Positions 1 to 13,634 of a stretch of 64,000 nucleotides of DNA are shown here, in pieces; within the stretch, counting starts at the first letter, position 1, and every line of letters starts with the position of its first letter. The notes under the pieces are model-generated. The model made no database searches, had not been told where the DNA came from, and saw only the letters and a program-made list of their open reading frames with translations. The translations under genes were made by a program, and so were the position numbers. This stretch comes from Quillaja saponaria. Lineage: Eukaryota; Streptophyta; Magnoliopsida; Fabales; Quillajaceae. The stretch covers positions 26,596,350 through 26,660,349 of the forward strand of contig CM055608.1 of assembly GCA_029379385.1 (NCBI GenBank). The letters are read 5' to 3'.

Positions 1-1919
1 AAGCCGAATGAAATTAACCAATTCTTCTAAAGTGTCCCATAGCTTCCACCTTAGTATTTGGCACGGGTTTGCATAATTTAAAGTAAACAGCCAAGGGGCT
101 CGTTGCTTCTGTGTAATAATAGCCGAGATCACTTATGGAAAAGAAGCAATCACTTCCACCTTACAAAAGTTTTGGTTCTACAATATCCAAATCCCTCTCG
201 AAAAACCCACAAGGTCACATCGATGATGGTTTGAAAAACCCAAGTTGCCAATTACATCAGTTGCCATTTGACCAAAAATTTTAGGTTCCAGTAAAACAAA
301 GATAAACGGATGATAAATGATAACTAAGTCTCGAACATGTCTCGATACTGGCTTACGATCAGCACCCTGCAATTCTATATAATAATGGACATTAAACCAA
401 TTGGTGAGCTGCCTTCATCACTCCACTAGGAGAAATATTGATGACCAGAGGTAACGAAGGCCTCATTAGATGCTTTAAAGCTTCGCCTTTGATACCCAAC
501 AACTCTCTACTATCCTTCGACAAGAGATTATTATCTCCAAACAAGATATGCTTATGCACTTCACTTGGGTCTGGAGGCAGAGGATGCATCAGCTCTATAT
601 TACCCTTACCCCCTAACTCATGAAAGTTAGTATTCGGGCCAACCGACATATCTTGTACCTATAGCAATCCTCTTCAATGACTTAGAATTACCACATGAAG
701 ATTAACCCCCAATTCTTGGAATGCCTGGTTGTTTAGGAACCCTAAAATTTTGCATCTTTCTTGGACTAGAGGTCCTTTCATCCGTTATCTCCTCACCTGA
801 ATTTTTAATGATATCTTATGCCAAAGTCATGAATCGTGATCCTAATAAGTCACCCACAATTTTCTCTATAGATTTAGGGTCTTGTTTCGATCCCTTTGGA
901 ACTGTATTCCGACAGTGGTATCTTTTTGGAGCCACCATCCAAAGGTCAAAACCAGTCACTAGAGCAATCTGTTGAGCAGATTCATCTCTACCATTTACAG
1001 TTACCACTTCCATACCAGTGTCAGACTCATTTACTGGTTGTTGTTTAACTTGAGCTTAAGGGTATACCTCATCTTTGTGTCCCTATTTTCCACAATTAAA
1101 AAAAATTATTTGAATACCTTCATACTCGATCCTCTATCATACCCCGTTTATCATAACTTTAGGAATCAGAGGCTGGTTGAGATCAATTTTCACACAAATC
1201 CTTGCAAATCTCCCCCATATAGACCATTTAGTATTATCATCAACTTTAACAGCTTTGTCTAAAGCGTTTCCAATCGTAAGCAAAATATGTTCATCATAAA
1301 ATTCTAATGGTAAACCCAAAAGTCGTATCCAGACTGTAGTAAAGTTAATAGCTTCAAGTTCAGGTCTGAAATTTGACTTCCATTTACGAACTGTGAGGTA
1401 GTGCCCCAAAATCATCTAATGGCCCTCCTTAATGACATATCTGTACTCACAATACACCTAAAATTTTGCAAGAAAATAACCTTCTCCCAAATCTATCAAT
1501 TCATAGTTATCGTATGAATTCCACATCTTCCTAGTTCAGTTTAGAAGCATCTTGTAGCTTATGCTTTGATCCATCAACTTTACAATTAAACAATCCTCCC
1601 ATTGTTTGCATAGCATTGCTCATGCCTTATCTAAAACCTGGAATGAAGGCCAATTGTCTTCCTTCCCCACACTAAGCATACCCTCATTTCAACGCAGGTT
1701 GTCAAAATCCTTCCAATTCCTTTCCGCCACCTCTTTTGCCTCAATATCCTTCATCAATTTGTCATGGAACTTCGTCTGCTCTAACTCCATATTCAGCTGC
1801 CTAAAGCCTTCGCTCATCTTAGTATCTTTTCCTTCTCCCTCTACCCTAGATTTGATCTTCTTCGTGCTTCGGATTAGATAGTCTTCCTCCTCTGATGAAC
1901 GAATATTGATGTCACTCAT
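1..1919 (-). mobile_element. Degenerate LINE (non-LTR retrotransposon), 5' part
   Basis: Read leftwards from an ATG at 1917-1919, consecutive pieces in shifting frames give a plant L1-type element. First comes an acidic N-terminal segment (1689-1919). Next is a DUF4283-like domain (1137-1415) with the core WIRLLGLPLEFYDE, followed by a CCHC zinc-knuckle remnant around 1055-1110. A linker follows. The start of an endonuclease domain lies at 178-372, shown by LLEPKI and GFSRGIWIL. The element runs off the left edge of the window. It is dead: the zinc knuckle has an in-frame stop (1083-1085) and has lost its first cysteine, and the pieces need several frameshifts to connect. Family assignment rests on DUF4283 plus knuckle plus endonuclease order, which is characteristic of plant LINEs. 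Confidence 0.8.
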
Positions 1920-4756
1920 CTCAACAAGTCTTAAAGTATATGTTATTAATTATTATATTAATTAACCTTAATATATATATATATATATATTATTTATTCA
2001 ATTTAAATGGATATTTTTTAGAAATCAAAAAACGGAATCCATAGTCTTGTTAGTCTAAAACTTTTTTTTCCTTTTATATGACAAAATTAAGTAAACTATA
2101 GCAATTGTACTAAAAAACAAATATATAATTAAATTATTTCCTTTTAATATACATCTTAAATTTTGTATATTAGAGTTTGAGACTTATTGAATGCGTTGAT
2201 GGTATATTTACGTCCTCACAAATGATTATAGCTACTATCAAAGGAACTCTAAGTTTCAGTCACGATATAGGTGCGATGGAAGTTTTTTCAACTAACGAAT
2301 AGTAGTAATATGGGTGCAATGTCAGTGTCAGATTGTGTGTTACCTTATCTATCTTTTTAGTTTTTTAACCAAAAAAAAAAATAGAATTAATTTTCTTTAC
2401 TAAAAATCTTTCACCTCCCTTACCCTAAACTTATAGCTTCTTTTTTTGTTTTTTTGTTTTAACAACTTTGCATCTGGGTACTAGTTAGATGATCAAGAAC
2501 GTGTATTCAGTTCATTAATATTTTGGGTTTGAATCTTCTTAGGGAGACAATGAAAAATAAAATCTTTAGTACTAGTGTGGATATCCTGCCTTGTACCACA
2601 CACGAAAAATAAATTAATTGAGATGCATGTAAACTAGACTAGACACATGATTGCTAAATTAAAAAAAAAAAAAATACAAATAAATTGCAACTTGCATATA
2701 TAATTTGTTTACAAAGCATGACTTTGTGATAACATTAGCTTTTGACATACATTGAATGAAGACATTGCACATGCGTTGTGCATGGAGGACATAATAACGA
2801 CATTGAGTTCAAACTTATCATCATCACAATGGTTGGTGTGGTCTGACTTCCATGGCCAATTCCATGCCCACCTGACCTGACACAGTTTTATGGTTAGTGG
2901 CTACTGCCACAAATTAAGATAATCATTTGACATAGTACCGAGTTTTAGGTTCTTCTTCCTTTTAGATTTATAGATTCGAATGTTAACACCTTCATAAGAC
3001 AGTGGGCAAAGAACTTCTTTTCAATTTCTTAGTCCTCACTGAATTTGAAATCTTTCAAAATTATAAATTTTTAAATCTTAACATGAATAGCTCTCTTTTA
3101 AATACTGATAAGTAAATTATTAAAGATCTGTAAGTATTTTAGATGATTGATAAAATGGCTAAGATTTATTTTGTTGAGTTACACAATTTTTTTTCAATTA
3201 GATTCTTCAAAATTATTTTTTTAATTAGATCTTCTTTAATTAAATCATGCTCATTAAATTAAGATGATTTCTGATCAAACTGCCTGTCGTTTCTTTTCAA
3301 AAAAAAAAAAAAATTTTTGAATAAAGTAATATTAATGTATGGAAAAGAATTTAAATAAATGTCAATGTAATTATTTGAGTAAACTACTATATATACTTGG
3401 TTCTTCAATTATACTCAACTTATCAAGGTCATTCCTCAAGTCATCAATTAAGTCGATTTTAACTTTTCAATTTAACCCTTCAAAGTTCAATTTCTCAATC
3501 GAGTTCTTAAAAAATTCTCAAAATTAACAATTTTGTCCCTCAATAATAAATTTTAAGTAATTGAACCTCTAAAAGATTCAATGTTATCAATTTCTTCCCT
3601 CCATATTTTTGATTAACTGAGATTTAATGATTTTTTTTTAATTTAACAAGTTAAAAGAAACACCTCCTCGACTAAGACATGCCTTCTATTAAGATGCTTT
3701 CCCTTAGCCTACCTTGGCTTTACTGGAATTATTATCTTTATTATTAAATGTCTATGTGACATTTATAAGGTAAGAATAAAAATATTAAATCTTAAATTTC
3801 TAATTCAAAATTTATTCATATTTTTTCATAAAGGCCATCCTTAATTAAAGCATTTAGGATAAAAAATATTATCTCAATTAAAGCTTGAATGAATTTGAGG
3901 ATTAAGAATTTATTATTAATTTAATGTATTATTGAGAAGTTTTTTCAATATTGCATTCTAAATTTTATATGCATGTTAATAAGACAGTTTAATTAATCTT
4001 TTTATTGTATTTAACATGAAAAATGGATATTTATATTAATTCCTAATTAGTGAAATAGAGAGAAGAATAAAATTGATAATTTTAAATATTTTAGGGCTTT
4101 GATGGATAAAATTCAATCTTGAGGAACTAAATTAATAATTAATTTAAAAATCTTTTAGGGATCTATTTAATAAATTGAACATTTTGGATGAAATTGATAT
4201 GTTAAATTTATTTTTTTAAAGAATTTGATTAATAAAATTAAATATTGAGAGACAAAATTAATAAGTTGAACATTTTTGAGAAATCAAAATAGTAGTTAGT
4301 CTAAATAAAATTATCACTCAATGCCATATATTCCTTTTTCTTATTCAAATGCTACCATTTTCCTTTAATAATTTATAATAACTATCTTTTGATAATTAAT
4401 AGATTAATTGAAAAGGAAAAAGATCAAAGTTGTCAAGTCAGCAATCTACTATTAATATACATTAATTATGATTCATCTTCCCACCATACTAGTTAATTAG
4501 AGATCACCTAACAATTAAGTTTACATTATTTAATTTGATAACGTAGCCTTTTTAACCAATATATAAATAATTAAATATGTAATTGTTTGATTGATATAAA
4601 TTTATATTTCATATGAAATAATAATTTCTAATGAGTCCGAGCATAGTTCAAGTTGCATACTGAAACTGAAAATCCTTCCTCACCCTAAGTTGTAGGTTAG
4701 ACTCCATCCTCAATACAATATATAATTAGTACTAAGCAATGAATGAACACAATTTC
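1920..4756. other. AT-rich spacer without a gene
   Basis: No coding region or RNA gene is supported. The stretch is low-complexity A/T sequence with homopolymer runs and a short (AT)n tract near 1973-1990. A less AT-rich patch lies around 2770-2900, with no open frame of note. Confidence 0.6.
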
Positions 4757-4985
4757 AACTTCTTAATAATTAAACCAACTCCTTAATAAATTAATTACAA
4801 AAATAAAAATTAATTTGGACTTGGAAAATCTAGCGCCAACTTTTTAATAATTAGACCAACTCCTTAATAAATTAATTACAAAAATAAAAATTAATTTGGA
4901 CTAGGAAAAATCTAGTCCCAAGTGGGGGTTGGTCCTCCTTAATAAATTGACTTAGAAAAATCTAGTGCCAAGTGGGGGTTGGTCG
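4757..4985. repeat. Tandem repeat, unit about 81 bp
   Basis: Two nearly identical units lie head to tail, starting near 4759 and 4840. A third, internally shortened copy starts near 4938 and shares the end of the unit, which contains CCAAGTGGGGGTTGG. The differences between copies are a few substitutions and one deletion. Nothing suggests it is coding. Confidence 0.8.
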
Positions 4986-6655
4986 GTAGACTTATGGGAA
5001 ATTAAAAACAATAATAATATACAAAAGTAATTAATTAAAATATATAAGAAATAATTAATTGATCAGATGCTCCGCCAAGTAAAAAATGTACATGAAATTT
5101 GTTTGTCTTTAACATGATGATTCGTAATCATAAGGTGATGAGAGCTTGATTTGGTCGCATGTCATCTGTCCTACTCAAGGCCTACTTGCTAGCCCTTGTG
5201 GCCCTATCTTGTGTCCTTGTGGGATGCAGTCATGGCCTTGAAATTCCTACCATACATCAACTACCTCTACATACCCCCCAAACCAAAAGGGCAAAAATGT
5301 AATTTAGTAACCAATGCTCAAATTAAAATTTTGATATGATAGATATTTGAGTTTATTCTCTAGTAAGTAGTAATTAAAACAAATTCGAATATTATTATTT
5401 ATTGTATAATTAATAATTATTTGTTAGTATATTAAGAGTATTCAAACTCGATACTAGAGATAGGGAGATTGGTACTAATCATTTGAACTAAGCTCTCGAA
5501 AAATATGTACATTATTTATGCAAATTTGATAAAAAAAATTTTAAAGAATTTCATAGCTTAAATTTTATCAAATTCATATTGAATCAGCTTTTAAAAAATT
5601 CTAGCCAGATATTGTTATGTATACTCATAACACTTTAATATATATAAAAACTTAATCGAATATTGACCAGAAATATCAAAATTTTGTATTATCATTGTGC
5701 CATTAGTTTAGAATAATTTTATACTATTATACATATTTTTAAATTTTGAGATAATTATTTTATTTTATTCAACATTGTGCCTAATTCCTCCTTTTTCACT
5801 TAGTAGATAATTTTTGTATATGTGTCTATAATTAATTACATTATCTTCAATGTTTACATTTCATTTTCATATTACTAAGACACTAATTTAAACTTAATGG
5901 AACTATTTATCACTAACTAATAAAATGGAGCAACCATGCTAATAAGGGAGTTTTGTCGGTCCACGCTGGCATCCAGTGAACAACCAACTATTAAACAAAA
6001 ATTATATGCACAAATTAAAAAACCTAAAATAAAAATACACAAATTAAGAAAGAAAGAAAGAAGAGGAATAATTAAGCAGCCAATTATAAATTAACACCTA
6101 CTGATCATAGTAAATTGTCTAGCTATAAAGTAGATTCCACACACCTATAGGCTATAGTGGATGCTTGCACGAACTTTATCTCAATCCATATATATTCCCA
6201 AGCTAAGAAATATTATTACTCAAAAAAACACCTTTTAATTTTAACTATTAAAAGTTGAAAAGTATAAATGCTTTAGAAAGTGGAAGCCCTGCTATATTGG
6301 ATTATCATATGGATATGTTAATCAAAGATTAATTATTGCTATGTAAAGTAATTAAAAAGTTATATTCATGTATTTCTCACCTAATCATTTTGAAGTTTAA
6401 TGTGTTTAAAATTAAAATTTCTAAAAGTGATATATTCAATGACAATTCAGTCTTCATAAAAATATGTTATGTCATTTTCTTTAAAAAAAAAAAAATGATA
6501 CTTAAGTTGAAGTGCCTATCATCAATTTCCAACATCCAAAACACCCTTCAAAATCCATCTATTCTATATGGAGACGCACAACAGTCTATGTCAAATTGTA
6601 AACGGTCTGAAAATATCTTATTTATCACTCTTTTCCCAAATTTTTTATAAGGCTC
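4986..6655. other. AT-rich spacer without a gene
   Basis: No gene is visible. A moderately GC-richer patch at about 5140-5290 stands out from the surroundings but contains no convincing exon. Confidence 0.55.
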
Positions 6656-6924
6656 ATTTAATGTATCGTATAAAGATAACATGATAATATAAAACTTGTT
6701 TAACACATCATATAAAGATAATATGATAATATAAAATTATCTAGTTTACTCTTATATAACTTTTGACAATAATAACATAGTATAAACTTATATTATTAAC
6801 TATCTCTTAAATAATGTTTGACACTATAAAATTATACAGTAAAAGATAAATAATAAGATAATAATATAATAACAAAATAATTATATAATTTAAAATATTA
6901 TACATCTTATACGATGCATCAAAT
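6656..6924. mobile_element. MITE-like element with terminal inverted repeats
   Basis: The left end ATTTAATGTATCGTATAA and the reverse complement of the right end ATTTGATGCATCGTATAA agree at 16 of 18 positions. They bound a 269-bp, coding-free, very AT-rich body. I see no clear target-site duplication, so the family is open. Related internal sequence (phrases such as AAAACTATCTAGTT and ATAGTATAAAT) appears near 16.32-16.52 kb, 42.0-42.17 kb and 45.48-45.66 kb, consistent with a dispersed non-autonomous family. Confidence 0.5.
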
Positions 6925-7416
6925 AAATAATAAATTTTAAATATTTTTAAAATATATGCTTTACAACTTTATAAGAATATCCACATAAAAATCTTTCAAT
7001 ATACTCAATAAAAAATTTATATTAATAGAAATTTGAATTTGAGACTTTGTAGACGTATTTTAATCTTAGCTAATTAAATTAAAACCTATAGGAAGGCTTT
7101 CTTTTTAAGCAGAAATTCATTTTTATCACATCCAACATCTTCTTTTAACACTCAAGAAAAAGAAAGAGAAAACTAATGTGGATATAATTGTCTTTTGAAC
7201 CACGTGAATAGTCGCTGGTATTGCTGTAGTTTTTGTTTGCAATTTTCTTTTTCCTTCAAAAAGTAGCTAAGACCAGGCTTCCTTTTTAGCTTGGAACTCG
7301 ATCCCATTTGATCACCTGGACTGATCCAAAAAGTAAAATACCGAAAAACCTTCCAAGTCTTAACGACCCACCTTCCTCCCTATCAAACTCAGTTCCTTCA
7401 GATTCTCCTTCTGAAG

Positions 7417-8444
7417 GTAATAACTACTCTCTTTGCCTTCCACCTCTAACCTTTCTCTCTATTAATCCGTGTCCTTGTTTCCATTTGTTTTTTCTGAATG
7501 TTTTACATGGTGGGTCTCTGTGCTTGTAAGGTGAATGTCCATGTGAGTTCCTTTATGTTTCATTTTCTATTTTAATGTTATTGTTGTGAGAATTAGGAAT
7601 TAGTGATATCGTACTTGTTGAAGATTATGTCTCTGATTTTTATTTTTCTTTTAAATAATGTTGGATTACATATTTAAATCTTTATCTACGAGTTCTGATA
7701 TGTTCAGTGAATTTTTGGGGGAATTTAGCTGAAATTTTTGTTGCTTTTGGTGTCAAAAAGTGGACAAAGTCAACGAAATCATGGGGAATTGTGTAATGGA
7801 GGTCCTTTTTTTTGAAGATGTCTTTTATTTCTTCTTCTTCTTCCCTGATTCAGAATAAGGATTGATACGGTACTTCAAGAATTTGTTATTTGTTAAATCT
7901 ATGTTCTTTTGCTAGTACATTTCCAGGATGGTTAGAGTTTATCTGCTGTGAATTTGGGTTCAGTAGGTTATCATGACTGCAATAACATGTCCTGTTTTGT
8001 TTATCCATCATGTGGATACAGAACATGTACTGATCTGAGTAGTTTGTTGTTCACTCTCTCTATTTCTTGAAGTGCTTACTTTATTGTTCAAATTATTTAA
8101 TAAGTTTCTATTCTTGTTACACTGAAGTACTGAGCTTACTAAAGAAAATAGATATATAGAATCTTTAGTCACCCCTCCAAGGAATATAGACTTGCTTCCA
8201 TGTTTGCTCTACAATTATCTGTTATGCCCTTGACAATCTTTAGACACTCCTATATCTTCCATGTTTGCTTTGAAATTTTACATTTTTCCTTTTCTTTTGC
8301 TATATTTAAATGTTTCTCTTCTTATATTATGATAACAAATCTCTAATATATCTCTTTTTCCCCTCCTCATCTCACTTTCAAAGGAAACTGAGTTTCAGGG
8401 CAAGTCTCTTGGTAATATTTTCTGTCTTCATCCCTTGGTTTCAG
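7417..8444 (+). other. Probable leader intron of the PIP5K gene
   Basis: A donor (CTGAAG|GTAATA) after the CT-rich leader near 7340-7416 and an acceptor (GGTTTCAG) ending at 8444 would remove about 1 kb just upstream of the start codon. The interval is T-rich and non-coding, as expected of an intron. A second small leader exon near 8391-8411 is also possible. Only cDNA would settle the leader structure. Confidence 0.4.
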
Positions 8445-8448
8445 GCCC

Positions 8449-8472
8449 ATGAAAATTTTGGGATACTTATAA
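8449..8472 (+). promoter_or_regulatory. Upstream ORF 1 in the PIP5K leader
   Basis: This is a seven-codon ORF (MKILGYL, then TAA) immediately after the predicted leader acceptor and 36 bases before the main start. If the leader is spliced as predicted, it is the first AUG downstream of that junction. Confidence 0.4.
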
Positions 8473-8503
8473 GCTTGTAAGGAGCTGCTTTCTTTTGGTC
8501 ATT

Positions 8504-8533
8504 ATGCATGTCTGGCCTTGTGGCCATAGTTGA
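8504..8533 (+). promoter_or_regulatory. Upstream ORF 2 overlapping the PIP5K start
   Basis: This nine-codon ORF (MHVWPCGHS, then TGA) starts four bases before the main ATG in another frame, giving ATGCATG. Ribosomes choosing the first ATG would read past the true start and terminate 23 bases inside the PIP5K coding region. Confidence 0.45.
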
Positions 8534-11500
8534 TAATGTGGAAGGAGCACGGTCTTGTGCAGAGAGAACAAAATCTCTTGATGCCTTTTCTGACAAAACG
8601 CATACATCGATATTAACAAATGGTGACACTGGTCATACCTCTGAAACTGCGGGGTTTAGAGTTGGGGAACTCTTACTTCCGAATGGGGAATCGTATTGTG
8701 GATCCTTGCTTGGCAATATCCCCGAGGGTAACGGTAAGTATGTCTGGTCAGATGGTTGCATATATGATGGTGAGTGGAGACGGGGGATGAGGCATGGGAA
8801 TGGAAGAATACTATGGCCTTCTGGAGCCGTTTATGAGGGTGAACTATCTGGTGGTTATGTTCATGGTTCAGGGACATATATTGGTCCTGATAACTTGAAC
8901 TATAAAGGTCGGTGGCGCTTGAATCTTAAACATGGTCTGGGATATCAAGTTTATCCTAATGGAGACATTTTTGAAGGATCTTGGCTCCAGGGAACACCGG
9001 AAGGGCCTGGTAAGTATACCTGGTCTAATGGCAATGTATATTTGGGTAATATGAAAGGTGGGAAAATGTCAGGAAAAGGAACTCTCACATGGATAAATGG
9101 GGATTCATTCGAAGGAAGTTGGTTAAATGGCATGATGCATGGATTTGGAGTATATAGATGGAGTGATGGAGGCTGCTATGTTGGGACTTGGACGAGTGGA
9201 TTGAAGGATGGGAAGGGATCCTTTTATCCAAAAGGAAGCAGACTTCCAGCCGTGCAAGAAATTTACCTCAGTGCTTTAAGAAAAAAAGGATTATTGCCAG
9301 ATTTGAGAAAGCAGAATCAGGCACATATTCATCATGCTACTTCTGTTGATATGGGAAACGTTAAGGTCAGTGAGAACCAGAGATCTAATTGTGGTTCGTC
9401 TGATAAGCTCTCAAAGGGAAACCTGTTAAATCTAGAGCAGTCCCATAACAGAAATATTTCCCTGGAAAGGCGCTGGAGTCTTGAGGTATCAATTGAGAAA
9501 GTGATTGGACATGGTTCTTCATTCGGCTCAGATGGTGGAGATAAGGAGGTTGATGCAGATACCCCAATCCTAGAACGAGAATATATGCAAGGAGTGTTGA
9601 TTAGTGAACTTGTGTTAAGTAACAGTTTTTCATCACTATCCAGAAGAGCAAGAAAGCTTCAAAAGAAACTTGCAAAAGAGATTAAGAGGCCTGGTGAAAC
9701 AATAATTAAAGGTCACAGGAGTTATGATCTAATGCTCAGTTTGCAACTTGGAATCAGGTAAATTCACTATCACTACTCATTTTATTTCATATACCTCTTA
9801 AGTTCCATTGGCACAGCCTCAAGTCTTCTAGATAATCCGTTAACGCCACTTAAAGAAAGGGATACTCTGTAATATTTGGTGGAAGTTCAAACAACTGCAG
9901 GATATTTCTCCTGCAAGCCACAAATTGCTTCTCAATTCAACTTCTGGATTTTTTTTCCCAGATATAAAAAATATCTTTTTTTTTTTTTTTTAATATCTTA
10001 AACTTGCATGTTAGGTTATCAGCAGTGTGAATTTTTAGAAAAGACAGACAGAAAGTGTACCTCTTAATATAGAAACTACAATATTATCCTCTTTCACATT
10101 GATTTTGAAAATTAACATTGAAGGCACGTTGTCTTCTTTGGAAAATTAAAGTTGAAAATGTTTGAATATGGTCAGATATACTGTAGGAAAAATAACACCC
10201 GTACAGAGGCGAGAAGTTCGAGCATCAGACTTTGGGCCCCGTGCAAGCTTCTGGATGAATTTTCCTAAAGAAGGTTCCCAATTGACACCTACTCATCAAT
10301 CTGAGGATTTTAAGTGGAAAGATTACTGCCCAATGGTTTTCAGGTAAGTAGACTTTTTTGTCTTTGGTTAAAAGTGTCACTATTTCTTTTATGCAGGCTT
10401 TATGTTATTGAAATATTTACAAGGGATGCCTGTATTCATAATTTCATATCCTAGTTTTGGCTGAGCACCTTCTCCACTTGAATAAGCATTAAGCAGTTCG
10501 ACTTGGATAACATATCTTTGTAATATTATCAAGAGTTCTGACCTGTTACAGTAAACTTGGGTAATCACTAATGTTGAGTTCAGTTAGACATATGACTGAA
10601 TTCTCTAGTTTCATGTGAAATCCTTTTCCTTTTTGAAGGCACGAATTTCTGATTTACTGTACTGTTATGTCCCAGAAACTTGAATAATAATTTTCCAGAT
10701 TTGTGGTATCCAATATCGTTTGCTCATGTCAAAAGCAACATGACTAACCTTGTGTTTCTTAAGTTTTCACTTGCTTCAACTCGAGGATAACTTCTAAACG
10801 ATTCTGTCTTCTGACCATTGTGGAGATGCTAGTTATCTCATTATAAATCTAGGCATGGTCTGATTGTGAAGTTCTTTGATATGCATGGGGACATAGAGTG
10901 ATTATATGTATATACCATCATGGAAGTTGATAGTTTCATGCATTTGTATGTGATAGTATTTATGAATTCTTTTTTTTTTCTTTATATAAAAAAAATCTCG
11001 CTCTTTGTTCTTTTAGAATATAAAAGGAAAGAATAAAAGCAATTGAAATCACTTGTAACAAAAGCGCTTTGACCTTTCATGCTTTAAATTGTTTGTGCGC
11101 ATAACCACATTTACATATCCATGTATGTATCTGAAACTGCCTTTTCTTCGTTAATTTGTTCTCTTCCATATCTTTACTTCTTCCTTTCTCTTTCCATGAT
11201 GGTGACATTTTTAGGAATTTGAGAGAAATGTTCAAAATAGATGCAGCTGACTATATGATGTCCATTTGCGGGAATGATGCTCTAAGGGAACTTTCTTCTC
11301 CTGGTAAAAGTGGTAGTGTCTTTTTCCTGTCTCAAGATGATCGTTTCATGATCAAGACACTACGAAAATCAGAAGTAAAGGTTTGTCAGCTTCATTGGGA
11401 CCTTGGGCATTTAGCTGCAGATATAAATAATCTAATTACCTCACACGAAGATTTTCTTCCTGTCCAATTTTCTTTTTGGTGTGAAGTTCATGCATATGTG

Positions 11501-13603
11501 TTTCAAACTTGAATAAATTGAAAGTTACTGTTAGGAATATAATATTAATGTATTGTTAATTCCCACATTGCTTAGATGTAGAAATCTATGTTTTATTGTT
11601 TACTATAAATAAAGGTTATAGGTGTAGGGTTTGATTCACCAATCAAGCCTACAGTCTTTTTCCTCATTCTATTTTATTTAACAGTTACTGTGATGAGCAA
11701 TGGGCCTTGTGCATAAATTGACCTTTTAATACTTTAACGGTCAGTGAATAGCAGATTAGCAGGGCATACAATGAAATAGACTTTAACGGTCAGTGAATAG
11801 CAGATTAGCAGGGCATACAATGAAATAGACTTTAACGGTCAGTGAATAGCAGATTAGCAGGGCATACAATGAAATAGACTAAACATTTTATGGGAACTAA
11901 TTATAATTGTTATGATTACTATTATTTTACAGATATTAACTAATAACTTGTCTCACAATTAGTGGATCTTTTCATATCTTGGTAGTCATAGATTAATAAA
12001 TCTTGGTTCTATCTTTTAAACTAAAAGGATAAGGCACTCATTCTGAACTGAGAAGGCAATTTATTTAAGTTTCAATGAAGAGCCAATGCTTTGACAAAAC
12101 AGTTTCATCTATAGACAACCAACCAAATTGAGGAACCTTGGCAGCAAAGAGAAGAATCTAATAGCATGTGATTAAATTTTATGAACCCTAGGGCATTGGA
12201 GTGCTCTCCAAAACCCTTCTTCAAGTTCTGTATTAAGGAACTTTTTGAGACTGAAATTTAGTGGTTTTGGATTCCATTATCCTTAGTATAAGCCTGCTTG
12301 TCATGAAAAGTCATATTATGGATTCCACTGGTGATGCTGCAAAAGCTACTTAGGAGTAGACGTAAAGTCATGGAAGAGTTTGGAAGGCAGAACCACCCCA
12401 GGGCGAATCAGAAAATGAACATCTTCTATACATGATTATCTAGTATGAGTTGTATCCATGATTAACATTGACACCCTGATTATTTGTTTAGGATACAACG
12501 TAAAGAGAATGGCTTTGGTGCCAAGACCTTGAGTGGTCACACCTGCTATCCCTACCTATATAGGAGTTCCAAGGGTCGACTCTCTTGGAAGCCCTACTTA
12601 GGGGTTTATTCCCCCTTCCCCTCCCCGATAAAAGAAAAAAAAGAAAGAGAATTGCTTCAGTGATTTAAATAACTTTCTTCAAGTATACAAAAGTATACTG
12701 TAATTCTGTGTTATTATTTTCTTATTTCTTTTCCTTTATGCGCATATTTTCATCTTCAATTTCAAATTTTATTGACCCAAAATTTCACTTGTAGGTTCTT
12801 CTAAGAATGCTTCCTGACTATCATCATCACGTGAGGTCCTACGATAACACACTCATCACAAAATTTTTTGGTCTTCACAGGATAAAACCTTCAAGTGGTC
12901 AAAAGGTAATCTGCTGCTTTGATTTACTTCATTTTTCAATGGCAGTTTCATTTTCTCATGCATCATAATGTCATGGATGGCATCAGGGCACAACTTTCCC
13001 CTCAATAATCACCGTCTGAAATATCAAACATAAGGCGTAGTTACCACTTCTAATATCTGCATCTATCATGACTCGCCTCACTAATTTATCTTCCACAAAA
13101 CCTGATATAAAATGTGCAATTCTTTATTGATACAAGTGACTAATATCTGTAAATCCTGTTATGCAGTTTCGCTTTGTAGTGATGGGAAATATGTTCTGCA
13201 CAGAATTAAGAATCCATCGAAGATTCGATTTGAAAGGTTCATCCCTTGGACGTTCATCGGACAAGATTGAAATTGATGAGAACACAACATTAAAGGATTT
13301 GGATCTGAACTACTGCTTTTACTTGGAACCATCTTGGCGGAATGCTTTGTTAAAGTAAGTGATACTTCCTAATATGTTCCATCGATTTGTTTCACATTTG
13401 GCACATGCATATCATGGTTTATCACTCTTGGCTTATATAATGCTGTAGACCAATGGCTACTTACTCTTATGTTGTAAGTAAACATATATGTACAAATTTC
13501 AAGGGAACATCTTTTTCTAACTATGTGTTAAAAGTAGTTGTAAGTTGTAACTGGTAAATAATCTGTCTGGCAAAATTTTGGTTCAATTAGCTTCCCAGCT
13601 CCC

Positions 13604-13634
<31 letters not shown>

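Noticed and set aside
8951..9567. Open frames on the minus strand across PIP5K exon 1
   Set aside because: They are mirror frames of the MORN-repeat coding sequence and have no domain of their own.
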